From Cardiobacteriaceae bacterium (GTDB lineage Bacteria; Pseudomonadota; Gammaproteobacteria; Cardiobacteriales; Cardiobacteriaceae), in NCBI GenBank assembly GCA_030525785.1, contig JAUNEA010000003.1, positions 62,001 through 126,000 on the forward strand: a stretch of DNA of 64,000 nucleotides, read 5' to 3'. This document shows positions 38,892-49,019 of this stretch, in pieces. A model generated the notes under the pieces. It was not told the origin of the DNA. It did no database searches and saw nothing but the letters and a program-made list of their open reading frames with translations. A program made the translations under genes and the position numbers. Positions within the stretch are counted from its first letter, which is position 1, and every line of letters starts with the position of its first letter.

Positions 38892-40529
38892 ATGAAAAAA
38901 TCTTATCTTCTGGCGCTCAGCCTTTTAAGTGCCTCTATCGCGCAAGCTTATGAACAAGACAAAACCTATCACCTCACCATTTTGCACACCAACGACCATC
39001 ATGGTCATTTTGCTGAAAATGAAAAAGGTGAAGCTGGCATGGCAGCACGCAAAGCGCTTATTGACAGCATTCGGGCGGAAGTCAAAGAAAAAGGCGGTGA
39101 GCTTTTGCTTTTGAGTGCAGGCGACATCAACACTGGCACGCCTGAATCCGATATGCTCAAAGCTGAGCCTGATTTCATCGGCATGCATGAGATTGGTTAC
39201 GATGCTATGGCGATTGGTAACCACGAGTTTGACCACGCCGTTGAAGTTTTACAACATCAAATGGATTTGGCGAAATTTCCGTTTTTATCCGCAAACGTCA
39301 AATACAAAAACGATTATTTGGGCAAACCCTATGCCATCTTTGAACGAGGGGGTTTGAAAATTGGCGTATTGGGCTTAACCACCGAAGATACCGCCAAATT
39401 GGGCAATCCTGAAATCGTGAAAGATGTGGTGTTTGAGTTACCTATTGATACCGCTAAAACGGTTTTAAAACAATGGTCTGAGCAAGAGAAGCCTGATATT
39501 AAAATCGCTCTCACCCATTTGGGCTATTACCACAATGAAAATCACGGCACCAACGCACCTGGCGATGTGACCCTTGCCCGCAGCTTGGATAAAAGCGCTT
39601 TGGATTTGATTATCGGCGGACACACCCATGATACCGTTTGCGTGCATCCAGATGGCAGTTTCAACGATGAATACCAAGCAGGCGATGCTTGTACCCCCGA
39701 TTTCCAAAACGGCACTTGGATTATGCAAGCAGGCGAATGGGGTAAATATGTAGGTCGTGCAGATTTTACCTTTAAAAACGGAGAGCTGAAGCTGGAGAAT
39801 TATCAACTTCTGCCCGTTAATTTGAAGAAAACCGTAAAAGAAGGCGAAGAGAAAAAACTGGTGTTATATGGCGAAGCGATTCAGCCTGATGCCGATTTAG
39901 CAAAGCGCTTTGAGCCTTTTGTTGAGCAAAGTAAAGCGCTTTTAGAACAAAAAGTAGGCAGTGTAGAAGGCTTGTTGGACGGCGAACGCACCCATGTTCG
40001 TTTCTTCCCCACCAATTTTGGGCGCATGATGTCTGATGCCCACAAAGCCCGTACCAAAGCCGATTTGGCTATTACCAACTCTGGTGGCATTCGTGCGAGT
40101 TTAGAAAATGGCGATGTAAGCTATAAAAACGTTTTAACCGTTCTGCCGTTTGGCAATACGCTGGTTACCGTAGAATTATCAGGCGAAGAATTGTTGAATT
40201 ACCTCAATGTGGTGGCGCTGAAATCCATTGACAGCGGTGCTTACGCCCAATACAGCAGTAATTTGGCGATGGTGGTCAATCGTGAAACCCAAAGCGTGAG
40301 CGATGTGGTTATTGATGGTCAGCCGCTGGATAAAGATAAGCGCTATGTGGTGGCATTGAACAATTACATTGCTGCAGGTGGCGATGGCTATCCTGTCTTA
40401 AAAATTCACCCTACCTATGTAGATACGGGCTTTGTCGATGCCGATGCTTTGAAATGGTACATTGAGCAAAATTCGCCCATTAAAGCCGATGCCTTTAATC
40501 CCAATGGTGAAGTGAAGTTTGTTCCCTAA
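38892..40529 (+). CDS. Periplasmic 5'-nucleotidase / UDP-sugar hydrolase family protein
   Basis: A 545-residue secreted metallophosphoesterase of the UshA/NadN/5'-nucleotidase family that releases phosphate and nucleosides from nucleotides. A signal peptide (about 1-20, ending IAQA) is followed by the metal motifs LHTNDHHGHF, GNHEFDHA and GGHTHD, and then the C-terminal nucleotide-binding domain (TNSGGIRASL, NNYIAAGGDGYPVL). The ATG at 38892 has AGGAG upstream; the longer frame back to 38769 runs through the MITE. It ends at a palindrome-pair hairpin. Confidence 0.9.
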   Translation: MKKSYLLALSLLSASIAQAYEQDKTYHLTILHTNDHHGHFAENEKGEAGMAARKALIDSIRAEVKEKGGELLLLSAGDINTGTPESDMLKAEPDFIGMHEIGYDAMAIGNHEFDHAVEVLQHQMDLAKFPFLSANVKYKNDYLGKPYAIFERGGLKIGVLGLTTEDTAKLGNPEIVKDVVFELPIDTAKTVLKQWSEQEKPDIKIALTHLGYYHNENHGTNAPGDVTLARSLDKSALDLIIGGHTHDTVCVHPDGSFNDEYQAGDACTPDFQNGTWIMQAGEWGKYVGRADFTFKNGELKLENYQLLPVNLKKTVKEGEEKKLVLYGEAIQPDADLAKRFEPFVEQSKALLEQKVGSVEGLLDGERTHVRFFPTNFGRMMSDAHKARTKADLAITNSGGIRASLENGDVSYKNVLTVLPFGNTLVTVELSGEELLNYLNVVALKSIDSGAYAQYSSNLAMVVNRETQSVSDVVIDGQPLDKDKRYVVALNNYIAAGGDGYPVLKIHPTYVDTGFVDADALKWYIEQNSPIKADAFNPNGEVKFVP

Positions 40530-40540
40530 CCCCTAAACCC

Positions 40541-40572
40541 AAGCGCTTTGAGCGATGTTCAAAGCGCTTTTT
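40541..40572 (+). terminator. Intrinsic terminator built from two palindrome copies
   Basis: AAGCGCTTTGA (40541-40551) and TCAAAGCGCTT (40559-40569) form a perfect 11-bp stem with a 7-nt loop and a T-run that continues from the second copy. It starts 12 bp after the nucleotidase stop. Confidence 0.75.
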
Positions 40573-40598
40573 CTTTCCTTTAACTTTCTCCATAAATC

Positions 40599-41414
40599 AT
40601 GCCTGAATTACCTGAAGTTGAAACCACCTTGCGTGGCATTGCGCCCTATCTTGAAGGGCAAAAGATTCGCGCCCTTTCCGTACGCCAACCCAAGCTTCGT
40701 TTTCCTGTGCCACCTCAGTTGGCAGAAAACATCTGCGGTAAGTCTATTCTTTCATGCCAACGGCGAGCCAAATATTTACTGCTTCATCTTTCGACAGGCA
40801 GCGTGATTATTCATTTGGGTATGTCAGGCAGTTTACGCCTGTTTCAAAGCGCTTTGCCTGAAGCAGGTAAGCATGACCACCTTGATTTACACCTCGAAAA
40901 TGGCACAACCTTACGATTTCATGACCCTCGTCGCTTTGGCGCGTGGCTATGGCAAGAAAAAGGAAAAGTTCACTCCGTTTTTAAACAACTGGGAAAAGAA
41001 CCACTTGATGCCGATTTTACCCCCCATTATCTCCACCAAAGCCTTTCACGGCGCACCATTCCTATCAAAAGCGCTTTGATGGATAACAAGATTGTGGTTG
41101 GCATTGGCAATATTTATGCCAACGAAGCGCTTTTCCGCAGCTTTATTCACCCCAACCGACCTGCCAAAACTTTAACGCTTACCGAATGCCACACCTTAAT
41201 TGCCACCATTCGTGCCGTATTACTCCGCGCGATTGAAGTGGGCGGTAGTACTTTGCGTGATTTTGTAGACAGTCATGGTAACAGTGGGTATTTTCAACAA
41301 GAATACGCGGTTTATGGTCGTGAAGGCTTGGCGTGCAAACGTTGCCAACAAACCATTGAGCGCGTGCTGATGGCAGGTCGTAGCACCTTTTTTTGCCCTC
41401 ATTGCCAATCGTAA
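40599..41414 (+). CDS. mutM: Formamidopyrimidine-DNA glycosylase MutM
   Basis: Base-excision repair glycosylase/AP lyase removing 8-oxoguanine and FaPy lesions. The 271-residue protein begins PELPEVET with the catalytic Pro, and has GMSGSLRL, HDPRRFGAW, the helix-two-turn-helix GIGNIYANEALF, and the zinc finger CKRCQQTIERV...FFCPHCQS. All key residues are present. Confidence 0.97.
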   Translation: MPELPEVETTLRGIAPYLEGQKIRALSVRQPKLRFPVPPQLAENICGKSILSCQRRAKYLLLHLSTGSVIIHLGMSGSLRLFQSALPEAGKHDHLDLHLENGTTLRFHDPRRFGAWLWQEKGKVHSVFKQLGKEPLDADFTPHYLHQSLSRRTIPIKSALMDNKIVVGIGNIYANEALFRSFIHPNRPAKTLTLTECHTLIATIRAVLLRAIEVGGSTLRDFVDSHGNSGYFQQEYAVYGREGLACKRCQQTIERVLMAGRSTFFCPHCQS

Positions 41415-41432
41415 ACCATCAAGGCTAACTTC

Positions 41433-42302
41433 ATGTTTTGGATAGAACTGTTTCGTTTGCGTACCTTGCCTTTGTCGCTGTGTGCTGTTCTGATTGGTAA
41501 CGCACTTGCCCATCAAGAGGGATTTTTTGAACCCAAGCGCTTTGTTTTCACCTTGCTGACCGCCGTTTTACTACAAATACTCTGCAATATTGCTAACGAT
41601 TACGGCGATGGCATTCGTGGCAGCGATAAACATCGCCCCCTCAACGCCCCAAAGCGCTTTGCCCATTTGCCCAAGTATCGCGCGAAAGTTCAAAGCGCTT
41701 TGTGGGGATTTTTGCTGGCAAGTGTGGTCAGTGGGTGGATATTGCTGAGCTTGCTCCCACATGAATTATGCTTGATTTACTTAGGCTTAGGCATTGCAAG
41801 CCTTTTGGCAGCTTTGTGTTACACGCTTGGCAAGAAACCTTATGGTTATCATGGATTTGGCGAAGTGTCAGTATTGTTGTTCTTTGGGCTGGTTGGCGTT
41901 GTGGGCAGTTATGGTGTGCAAGGTGCGCCATTATCGTTTTGGGTCTTTTTACCTGCATTAGGCTTTGGGCTGGGCTGTGTTTCTGTTTTGATGATCAATA
42001 ATCTGCGCGATTGGGAAAACGATGCCTTAGCAGGCAAACGAACCCTTGCGGTTCAAGTTGGCATAGAGGCGTATCAAAAGATGTATCGCATCATCATGTG
42101 GCACTCATTGGGCTTTTGGCTCTTGTATAGCTACCACAATCCTCGCAATCTTTTGATGTTACTCATTGTCTATCCTACCTACAAACAAATCCATCAAACC
42201 CAAAGCGCTTTGATGCAAGGTAAAGTGGGAAAAGAATTGGCATGCCACGTTCGCCTGCTTTGCCTCAGCACTTTTCTGTTCTTGCTGGCACACACGCTCT
42301 AA
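41433..42302 (+). CDS. UbiA-family prenyltransferase, MenA-like
   Basis: A 289-residue membrane prenyltransferase most like 1,4-dihydroxy-2-naphthoate polyprenyltransferase (MenA), which makes demethylmenaquinone. The two Asp-rich motifs are NIANDYGDGIRGSD and MINNLRDWENDALAGKRTLA. It starts 19 bp after mutM and converges on dgkA with a palindrome copy in the gap. Other menaquinone genes are not in the window, so the substrate is inferred. Confidence 0.8.
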   Translation: MFWIELFRLRTLPLSLCAVLIGNALAHQEGFFEPKRFVFTLLTAVLLQILCNIANDYGDGIRGSDKHRPLNAPKRFAHLPKYRAKVQSALWGFLLASVVSGWILLSLLPHELCLIYLGLGIASLLAALCYTLGKKPYGYHGFGEVSVLLFFGLVGVVGSYGVQGAPLSFWVFLPALGFGLGCVSVLMINNLRDWENDALAGKRTLAVQVGIEAYQKMYRIIMWHSLGFWLLYSYHNPRNLLMLLIVYPTYKQIHQTQSALMQGKVGKELACHVRLLCLSTFLFLLAHTL

Positions 42303-42341
42303 CGCCCACAAAGCGCTTTGTAGGCATCAATCCTCAGGATA

Positions 42342-42707
42342 CTATCCCCAAAGTACCAATAGCCAAACCAAGCCCGTGATGAATAAAGTCACCATCACCG
42401 CTGCCGAGCCATAATCTTTGGCTTTGCCTGAGAGTTCGTGGTATTCCAAGCCAATTCTATCCACCACCGCCTCAATGGCGCTGTTCAACAACTCCACCAC
42501 CAAAACCAACAATAACGACCCTACCAAAAGCGCTTTCTCTGACCCAGTCTCCCCTAGCCACAATGCCAACGGCAGCCCTAACAAACATAAATACAATTCA
42601 TGCTGAAACGCTGTTTCTTTCAAAGCGCTTTGTAATCCTTGTTTGGAAAACTGGGCGGCTTTGAAAAAATGCTTTAATCCTTTTATTTTATGAGGATTAT
42701 TGTCCAT
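42342..42707 (-). CDS. dgkA: Diacylglycerol kinase DgkA
   Basis: Small inner-membrane kinase that phosphorylates diacylglycerol to phosphatidic acid in lipid recycling. The 121-residue protein has three helices and the signature ELLNSAIEAVVDRIG followed by GKAKDYGSAAV. It lies 11 bp after era, so probably in the lepA-lepB-rnc-era-dgkA operon. Confidence 0.95.
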   Translation of the reverse strand: MDNNPHKIKGLKHFFKAAQFSKQGLQSALKETAFQHELYLCLLGLPLALWLGETGSEKALLVGSLLLVLVVELLNSAIEAVVDRIGLEYHELSGKAKDYGSAAVMVTLFITGLVWLLVLWG

Positions 42708-42718
42708 ACATCACGCTC

Positions 42719-43612
42719 TTATTCCAAGCCAGACCCAGCTCCCATACTGTGCAAAATCGCATCGTTATCACGCCAGTTTTCTTTAACTTTGACGAAGGTT
42801 TTCAGCAAAACTTTCGCCTCTAGAGTTCGCTCCAAATCCTCACGCGCCGCTTGCCCAATCAATTTCAGCGTTTGACCACCTTTACCAATCACAATGCCCT
42901 TTTGACTATCTCGCTCAACAATAATGGTGGCATGAATTTCGGTAAGCTTTTGACCAACTTGGTATTTCTCAATCACTACCCCCAATTCATAGGGAACTTC
43001 CTGATGCAAAAATCGGAATAATTTCTCGCGCACCGTTTCCGCTGCCATAAAACGCATACTGGCAGTGGTGATTTCATCTTCTGAATAAATCCATTCCTGC
43101 TCGGGCAGAAGCTCAATAAGCTTTTGTTCCAAAGCGCTTAGGTTTTGCTTGTGTTGCGCAGAAACAGGAATGATGGCAGCAAAAGGATATAAGCTATCAA
43201 GCCGTTGCAATTCTGCAAGCAAAGCGCTTTTATCAGGAATTTTGTCGATTTTATTGACCACACAAACAACAGGCTTTTGGAAGCTAGGAAGACGCTCGAT
43301 AATCGCCATATCCTCTTCGTTCATGCGAAACGCCTCCACCACCAATACAATCACATCAACAAAATCCGCACTTTGCTTGGCTTGGCGATTCATATGGCGG
43401 TTGATGGTTTTGCTGGCTTTTAAATGAATACCTGGTGTATCCACAAACACCATCTGATGCGGCGCAATCGTATGAATGCCCAACAAGGCATGGCGTGTGG
43501 TTTGGGGTTTACGCGAAGTAATGGCAATTTTTTGCCCAAGAACGTGGTTCATCAAGGTTGATTTGCCTACATTCGGACGACCGATGACGGCAACATGTCC
43601 TGCTTTGCTCAT
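42719..43612 (-). CDS. era: GTPase Era
   Basis: Ras-like GTPase that binds the 3' end of 16S rRNA during 30S maturation. The 297 residues show GRPNVGKSTLMNHVLG (G1), DTPGIHLKA (G3), NKID (G4), and a C-terminal KH domain (IVIGKGGQTLKLIGQAAR). It starts in an ATGA overlap with rnc, the conserved arrangement. Confidence 0.96.
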   Translation of the reverse strand: MSKAGHVAVIGRPNVGKSTLMNHVLGQKIAITSRKPQTTRHALLGIHTIAPHQMVFVDTPGIHLKASKTINRHMNRQAKQSADFVDVIVLVVEAFRMNEEDMAIIERLPSFQKPVVCVVNKIDKIPDKSALLAELQRLDSLYPFAAIIPVSAQHKQNLSALEQKLIELLPEQEWIYSEDEITTASMRFMAAETVREKLFRFLHQEVPYELGVVIEKYQVGQKLTEIHATIIVERDSQKGIVIGKGGQTLKLIGQAAREDLERTLEAKVLLKTFVKVKENWRDNDAILHSMGAGSGLE

Positions 43613-44307
43613 ATCTTATCCTTATACTCTTGATGGTAATAATCCCATAATTGCTCAGCAGCAGCTTGCTCAGCTTTTTTGCGACTACTGGCTTTGGTTT
43701 GCACGGAAAAATGCCCAGATTTAGCGAGAATTTCTGTTATTTTGGCATGATCTGGCCCACTCATTGCCACCACCTCATACTCAGGCAATGGCAAGCCTCG
43801 AGCTTGTAAATACTCTTGCAAACGCGTTTTGGCATCTTTGAGTGCCAAAGCGCTTTGGGGCAAAGCCTCAAGTTCAGGTTCAAACCATGACAACAATAAC
43901 TGCTGGCATCGTGCAAAATCGCCACAATCGACATAAACCGCGCCAATCAACGCTTCCAATGCATCTTCCAAAATGCTTTCTCGCCGCTGCCCACCACTTT
44001 TACGCTCACCTAAGCCCAATCTCAAAAACTCACTCAAGCCAAAGCGCTTTGCCACGCGTGCCAATGTTTCGCCACGCACCATCAAAATCCGAAGCCTTGT
44101 CAGCTCATCTTCCACAGCTTGTGCACGCGTTTGATAGAGATACAAGCTCATCACCGTCTCTAAAACCGCATCGCCCAGAAATTCTAAACGTTCGTTATTC
44201 GTTGCGCCAAAGCTACTGTGCGTGAGGGCTTGTTCCAAAAGCGCTTTGTTATGAAACTGATAGCCCAAGCGCTTTTCCAAACTCGCCCAATCTTTCTTGA
44301 TTCTCAT
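43609..44307 (-). CDS. rnc: Ribonuclease III
   Basis: Double-stranded RNA endonuclease processing rRNA and mRNAs. The 232-residue protein (start ATG at 44307, overlapping the lepB stop as ATGA) has the catalytic signature NERLEFLGDAVLE, a second acidic site EDALEALIGAVYVD, and a C-terminal dsRNA-binding domain (KTRLQEYLQARGLPLPEYEV at about 153-172). Confidence 0.95.
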   Translation of the reverse strand: MRIKKDWASLEKRLGYQFHNKALLEQALTHSSFGATNNERLEFLGDAVLETVMSLYLYQTRAQAVEDELTRLRILMVRGETLARVAKRFGLSEFLRLGLGERKSGGQRRESILEDALEALIGAVYVDCGDFARCQQLLLSWFEPELEALPQSALALKDAKTRLQEYLQARGLPLPEYEVVAMSGPDHAKITEILAKSGHFSVQTKASSRKKAEQAAAEQLWDYYHQEYKDKI

Positions 44308-45317
44308 TGGAGAACTGTTCCCACATGAGAGCAACTCGCTTTTAACGTCAAGCAACCTGTGTTGAACCAAATAAACCGAGCTTTGCCCAAAATATTACCT
44401 TCTGGAACATAGCCCCAACTACGGCTATCTTCGCTGCCATCTCGGTTATCACCCATCACGAAATAATGCCCTTCAGGAACCGTCAAACGTAAAGCGCTTT
44501 GGTTACGATAAGCTGGCATGTAATGTTGCACCAAATGCTGATGACCTAATAAATTTTCTTTGGAAACAATAGCTTTTCCGCCATCAATCGGCTTTGAGGG
44601 TTCGCTTAGCATCGCCGTTGCTTGGCCATTAACCACCAACACTTCGCCACTAATCATAATCTCATCACCCGGAACACCAATCACACGCTTGATGTAATTC
44701 AGCTTAGGATTCTTCGGATAACGGAACACAATGATATCGCCATTTTTGGGCTTGCCTGTGGGTATGATGGTTGTGCCAACGACAGGTAGCTTCACGCCAT
44801 AATCGTATTTGGTGGTCAAAATCAAATCGCCATCGTATAAATTAGGCTCCATCGAGCCTGAAGGAATCAAAAATGGCTCTGCGACAAAGGAACGCAACAG
44901 CCAAATAATCAACAAAATCACAAAGCAATCTGCCCAGCCATAAACAAAACGCTCAAGAGAACCCACACGATGCTTACGCCACCAAAAATCCTCTGCCTCA
45001 AAGCGCTTTTGCTCCACCAGTTTTTGTTGCAAATTGAAAAGTTTCACTTCTATAGGCAAAGCTTTGAGTGGCGTTCTTGCATCAGCATTAGCATCATGCT
45101 CTGCAGGACGTGGAGTGATTTTTTTCATTTTTGCCCACTCACTCAGGCGACTTGCCAAAAGATAACGATCTTGTGCCGTTTCTTTGCCAGCTAAAAAGAC
45201 ACGCTCCAAATGAGAAAGCGCTTTGGCAGCGGTGAATTTATCATAAGCGTAAGCCACACCACACAACACCACCACCAACGTCAAAATCAACTCAAAATTT
45301 TCCAACAAAGCATTCAT
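44304..45317 (-). CDS. lepB: Signal peptidase I
   Basis: Inner-membrane protease removing Sec and Tat signal peptides. The 337-residue form has an N-terminal helix (about 8-26), a second helix (about 130-147), the catalytic Ser box PSGSMEPNL, the Lys box YIKRVIGVPGD and box E GDNRDGSEDSRSWG. The long cytoplasmic loop between the helices is typical of proteobacterial LepB. It starts 9 bp after lepA. Confidence 0.95.
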   Translation of the reverse strand: MNALLENFELILTLVVVLCGVAYAYDKFTAAKALSHLERVFLAGKETAQDRYLLASRLSEWAKMKKITPRPAEHDANADARTPLKALPIEVKLFNLQQKLVEQKRFEAEDFWWRKHRVGSLERFVYGWADCFVILLIIWLLRSFVAEPFLIPSGSMEPNLYDGDLILTTKYDYGVKLPVVGTTIIPTGKPKNGDIIVFRYPKNPKLNYIKRVIGVPGDEIMISGEVLVVNGQATAMLSEPSKPIDGGKAIVSKENLLGHQHLVQHYMPAYRNQSALRLTVPEGHYFVMGDNRDGSEDSRSWGYVPEGNILGKARFIWFNTGCLTLKASCSHVGTVLQ

Positions 45318-45326
45318 ACGCTCTCC

Positions 45327-47132
45327 TTAATTGTTGCCATCGCCTACTTTCAACACCGCTAAAAAGGCTTCCTGTGGGATTTCCACACTGCCGACTTGTT
45401 TCATGCGTTTTTTGCCTGCCTTTTGTTTTTCCAAGAGTTTGCGCTTACGGGTGATGTCGCCACCATAACATTTCGCCAACACATTTTTCCGAAGCGCTTT
45501 AACCGTTGAACGAGCAATAATCTGATTGCCAATGGCAGCCTGAATCGCCACTTCAAACATTTGACGAGGAATCAAATCTTTCATGCGTTCCACCAAATCT
45601 CGCCCACGATGCTGAGCGTGTTCTCGGTGAATAATCACCGATAAGCTATCCACCTTATCGCCATTAATCAACACATCTAAACGCACCAAATTGGCAGGGT
45701 CAAAACGCAACAATTCATAGTCAAAAGAAGCAAAACCCCGTGAAACCGATTTCAATTTATCAAAGAAATCCAAGACCACTTCACTCATCGGCATTTCAAA
45801 GGTCAATTGCACCTGATTGCCTGCAAATTGCATATTGCGTTGCACCCCACGCTTATCAATACACAGACCAATTACCGCCCCCAAATAATCTTTCGGCACC
45901 AAAATATTGGCTTGAATAATCGGCTCACGGATTTCTTCAATGTGATTGGTCGGCGGTAATTTACTCGGATTATCAATATGAAGCGTTTCGCCAGCGGTGG
46001 TGATGACTTCATAAACCACAGTCGGTGCGGTGGTAATCAAATCCAAATCGTACTCACGTTCCAAGCGCTCTTGAATAATCTCCATATGCAACATGCCCAA
46101 GAAACCACAACGGAAACCAAAACCCAGCGCCTGTGAGGTTTCAGGTTCGTAAAACAAAGACGCATCGTTCAAACTCAATTTGGCAAGCGCTTCACGCAAA
46201 TCTTCATAATCATCGGATTCTACAGGGAATAAACCTGCAAACACACGGGGCTGGGCTTTTTGGAAACCTTCCAAACGGGCTAAAGTTGGATTTTGGGCAT
46301 CGGTGATGGTGTCGCCCACAGGCGCACCGTGAATATTTTTAATTCCCGCAATCACAAAACCCACCTCGCCTGCACGCAATTCTTGGCGGTCTTGGGCTTT
46401 TGGGGTGAAAATCCCTAATTTGGTGATTAAATGCTCTTCACCCGTACTCATGACCTTCATTTTTTGTTTGACTTTCAAAACGCCGTCAAACACCCGCACC
46501 AACGACACCACGCCTACATAGCTGTCAAACCAAGAATCAATAATCAGCGCTTTGGGGGGCGCATCAATATCACCCACAGGCGCAGGGATTTTCTCAATCA
46601 ATTGTTCCAACAAATCCTCAATACCGATGCCTGTTTTGGCGGAAACCTTCAAAGTTTCGGAAGTATCCAAGCCAATGATTTCCTCAATTTCTTGCATCAC
46701 CCGTTCTGGTTCGGCGCTGGGCAAATCGATTTTATTGAGTACAGGCAAAACTTCTAAATTCTGCTCAATGGCGGTGTAACAGTTGGCAACCGATTGTGCT
46801 TCCACGCCCTGTGCCGCATCAACCACCAAAAGCGCTCCTTCACAGGCATAAAGCGAACGGGAAACCTCATAGGAAAAATCCACATGACCGGGGGTGTCAA
46901 TGAAATTGAGTTGATAGGTTTGTCCGTCTTTTTTGGAGGTGTAATTCAAGGAAACCGATTGCGCCTTGATGGTAATGCCTCGTTCCTTTTCAATGTCCAT
47001 GCTGTCTAAAACTTGAGACTGCATTTCACGCTCCGATAAACCGCCACAAATTTGGATAAAACGGTCAGATAAGGTGGATTTGCCGTGGTCAATATGGGCA
47101 ATAATGGAAAAATTTCTAATCTTTTCTAACAT
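45327..47132 (-). CDS. lepA: Elongation factor 4 (LepA)
   Basis: Ribosome-dependent GTPase with a role in translation under stress and 30S assembly. The 601-residue protein shows [14 protein letters not shown] (G1), [10 protein letters not shown] (G3), NKIDLP (G4) and the LepA-specific C-terminal domain ([20 protein letters not shown]). It heads the lepA-lepB-rnc-era-dgkA run. Palindrome copies are sparse, fitting the strong conservation of the protein. Confidence 0.96.
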   Translation of the reverse strand: MLEKIRNFSIIAHIDHGKSTLSDRFIQICGGLSEREMQSQVLDSMDIEKERGITIKAQSVSLNYTSKKDGQTYQLNFIDTPGHVDFSYEVSRSLYACEGALLVVDAAQGVEAQSVANCYTAIEQNLEVLPVLNKIDLPSAEPERVMQEIEEIIGLDTSETLKVSAKTGIGIEDLLEQLIEKIPAPVGDIDAPPKALIIDSWFDSYVGVVSLVRVFDGVLKVKQKMKVMSTGEEHLITKLGIFTPKAQDRQELRAGEVGFVIAGIKNIHGAPVGDTITDAQNPTLARLEGFQKAQPRVFAGLFPVESDDYEDLREALAKLSLNDASLFYEPETSQALGFGFRCGFLGMLHMEIIQERLEREYDLDLITTAPTVVYEVITTAGETLHIDNPSKLPPTNHIEEIREPIIQANILVPKDYLGAVIGLCIDKRGVQRNMQFAGNQVQLTFEMPMSEVVLDFFDKLKSVSRGFASFDYELLRFDPANLVRLDVLINGDKVDSLSVIIHREHAQHRGRDLVERMKDLIPRQMFEVAIQAAIGNQIIARSTVKALRKNVLAKCYGGDITRKRKLLEKQKAGKKRMKQVGSVEIPQEAFLAVLKVGDGNN

Positions 47133-47167
47133 AATCTCTATCTTTAAGGTTAGTGATGGTTGTCGCT

Positions 47168-47173
47168 ATTATA
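47168..47173 (-). promoter_or_regulatory. Candidate lepA -10 element
   Basis: The minus strand reads TATAAT 36 bp before the lepA start. The -35 position at 17 bp spacing is CTTTGC, the edge of the palindrome copy 47192-47203, so a poor -35 is offered by the repeat itself. Confidence 0.4.
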
Positions 47174-47182
47174 AAGTATCGT

Positions 47183-49018
47183 TCAAAGTGGCAAAGCGCT
47201 TTGTGTCTGCCACAGGAGATTAAAATCCTGACAATCTCGACTTAATGGTGGCTTGGTACAATCGATGGTGGGATAAGGAAAAGCGCTTTGGGGAATGAAT
47301 CGGTAAATAGGTAGTGCTGGGTAAGCCGTTTTAAGGGTGACCACTGCCGTATTCGCACTCATGGCTTTTTCCGTCAAAAGCAAAGCGCTTGGCTCAACAC
47401 CTCGCCTGCGCAAATACGGTAACACATAACGAACAGCATCATCTCTCCCTGTGCGTTGGCTTTTGGTGCCACTGTTGATAATAATGGCTCGCCCCTCTGA
47501 CCATACAACTCCTACCCGATAGCGGTGGTTCAACCAGAAATTCTCGCGTGATAATACTCCATGTTCCCAAGCTACCCACGCCCCCAAGCCCAGCCAACAA
47601 AGCGCTTTGTATCGCACAGGAAGCCATATCAATAAAGCCATCGTACTCAACAAAATGCCACTGACGAGAGTCGGCTGAATACTAGGCTCCCAATAAGCTC
47701 CCTCCCACTGTGCTACCCTCATCAAAAAACCGAAATACTTCGCGCTCAGCCCCTCCAAGAGTGGCACCACAGATGGCATCACCAAACTCAATCCCCCCAA
47801 TAGCATCAAGAGTCCTGTGTATGGAATCAACACCAAATTCGCCCACCAGCCTACCAAGCTTATCCCCCCAAAAGCTGCCCAAACCAATGGCATCAAAATT
47901 AATGTCAAAGCGCTTTGTAGCCCAACAAATTGCCAGAGTAGACGCTTATGCCTTAATTTTGGATACACCACCATCAGACTCAATACCGCCAAATAACTCA
48001 GCCATGCGCCAACATTCCATAAATCTTGAGGGAAAAACAACAGCTGCATCACCAATGCCAGCCCTAAGCCTTGCCATGCTCGTGCTGAAATGCGCCCCAG
48101 CCATAAGCCCGTAAACCCCAGCATCATCAGCCAAGCTCTTGTCACAGGAGGCTCCGCACCACTCAACAAGGCATAAACCCCACCCACCAACACATTCAAG
48201 CCTAATGCCCATGCCCAAACCAAACCGCCACGATAAAGCAACAGCCATGCCAGTAAAGGTCGTAGCATCATCATCACCATCACCGCCAACAAGCCCAAAT
48301 GCAAGCCTGAAATGGCAATGAGATGGCTGGTTCCTGTACGTTTCAAAGCCTCACGATGTTCCATTCGCAAAGCGCTTCTATCACCAAGCAACAAGGCTTG
48401 TAGCCAACCATGCCACTGCGGCGCAAGGCTATCACGTAAACGTTGATGCAAATAGGCTCGCCAACGCTGATAAAACGGCACTGGCAAAGCGCTTGGTTGG
48501 TCTGCTTGTATCGTAGCGATGATGCCACTTTGGCTCGGCTTGATTTTCAAGCGCAGTTCATACATCTGCCCATAAGCCAAAGTTTCAGCACGGTAATCGT
48601 AAGCATAGACAGCAACACCTTGCTGCAACTGGCAATCATGCTCTTGCAACCACAAAGCAAAGCGCTTTCCAACAGGGTCATCATCTTGGGGAAATTGGGT
48701 GAGATAGGCGTGAGCGGTACAATGATGCTCGTCGATATGAGGCAACTGCACACGAGGCATTTGTAGCCCTACATAAGTCAGCATCAACGCCACAAGTGCA
48801 GTTCTCGCTCCCCATTGCTGATAGAGCTTCCTTTGCGTACAGAAACCGCGCCAAACCAAAAAGACGGCGCTTAAAAACAACAAAGCGCTTAGAAATCCAA
48901 GCGCTTTGCTATCCATGAAGGTGAGCGATCGAGCCAGCCATGTTAAGCTTACCATCGCCCCCAATAAGCCCAGCCAACGCCTCACCAGTGGCGAAGGTAA
49001 AGAGCTTGCTTGACTCAT
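47183..49018 (-). CDS. comEC: ComEC/Rec2-family competence protein with shortened C-terminal domain
   Basis: Inner-membrane channel for single-stranded DNA during natural transformation. The 611 residues have a hydrophobic N-terminus, a DUF4131-type region and the Competence domain with GTSHLIAISGLHLGLLAVM and LSGAEPPVTRAWLM. The C-terminal metallo-beta-lactamase-like domain is short and lacks an HxHxDH motif. The start at 49018 (MSQASSLP) fits best; the frame extends upstream over nqrM. Presence is compatible with competence and with an uptake-sequence reading of the repeat, but ComEC is widespread. Confidence 0.85.
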   Translation of the reverse strand: MSQASSLPSPLVRRWLGLLGAMVSLTWLARSLTFMDSKALGFLSALLFLSAVFLVWRGFCTQRKLYQQWGARTALVALMLTYVGLQMPRVQLPHIDEHHCTAHAYLTQFPQDDDPVGKRFALWLQEHDCQLQQGVAVYAYDYRAETLAYGQMYELRLKIKPSQSGIIATIQADQPSALPVPFYQRWRAYLHQRLRDSLAPQWHGWLQALLLGDRSALRMEHREALKRTGTSHLIAISGLHLGLLAVMVMMMLRPLLAWLLLYRGGLVWAWALGLNVLVGGVYALLSGAEPPVTRAWLMMLGFTGLWLGRISARAWQGLGLALVMQLLFFPQDLWNVGAWLSYLAVLSLMVVYPKLRHKRLLWQFVGLQSALTLILMPLVWAAFGGISLVGWWANLVLIPYTGLLMLLGGLSLVMPSVVPLLEGLSAKYFGFLMRVAQWEGAYWEPSIQPTLVSGILLSTMALLIWLPVRYKALCWLGLGAWVAWEHGVLSRENFWLNHRYRVGVVWSEGRAIIINSGTKSQRTGRDDAVRYVLPYLRRRGVEPSALLLTEKAMSANTAVVTLKTAYPALPIYRFIPQSAFPYPTIDCTKPPLSRDCQDFNLLWQTQSALPL

Positions 49019-49019
49019 G

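Noticed and set aside
48883-48907. Two adjacent palindrome copies in comEC as a terminator
   Set aside because: The pair lies inside the coding sequence without a following T-run on the coding strand.
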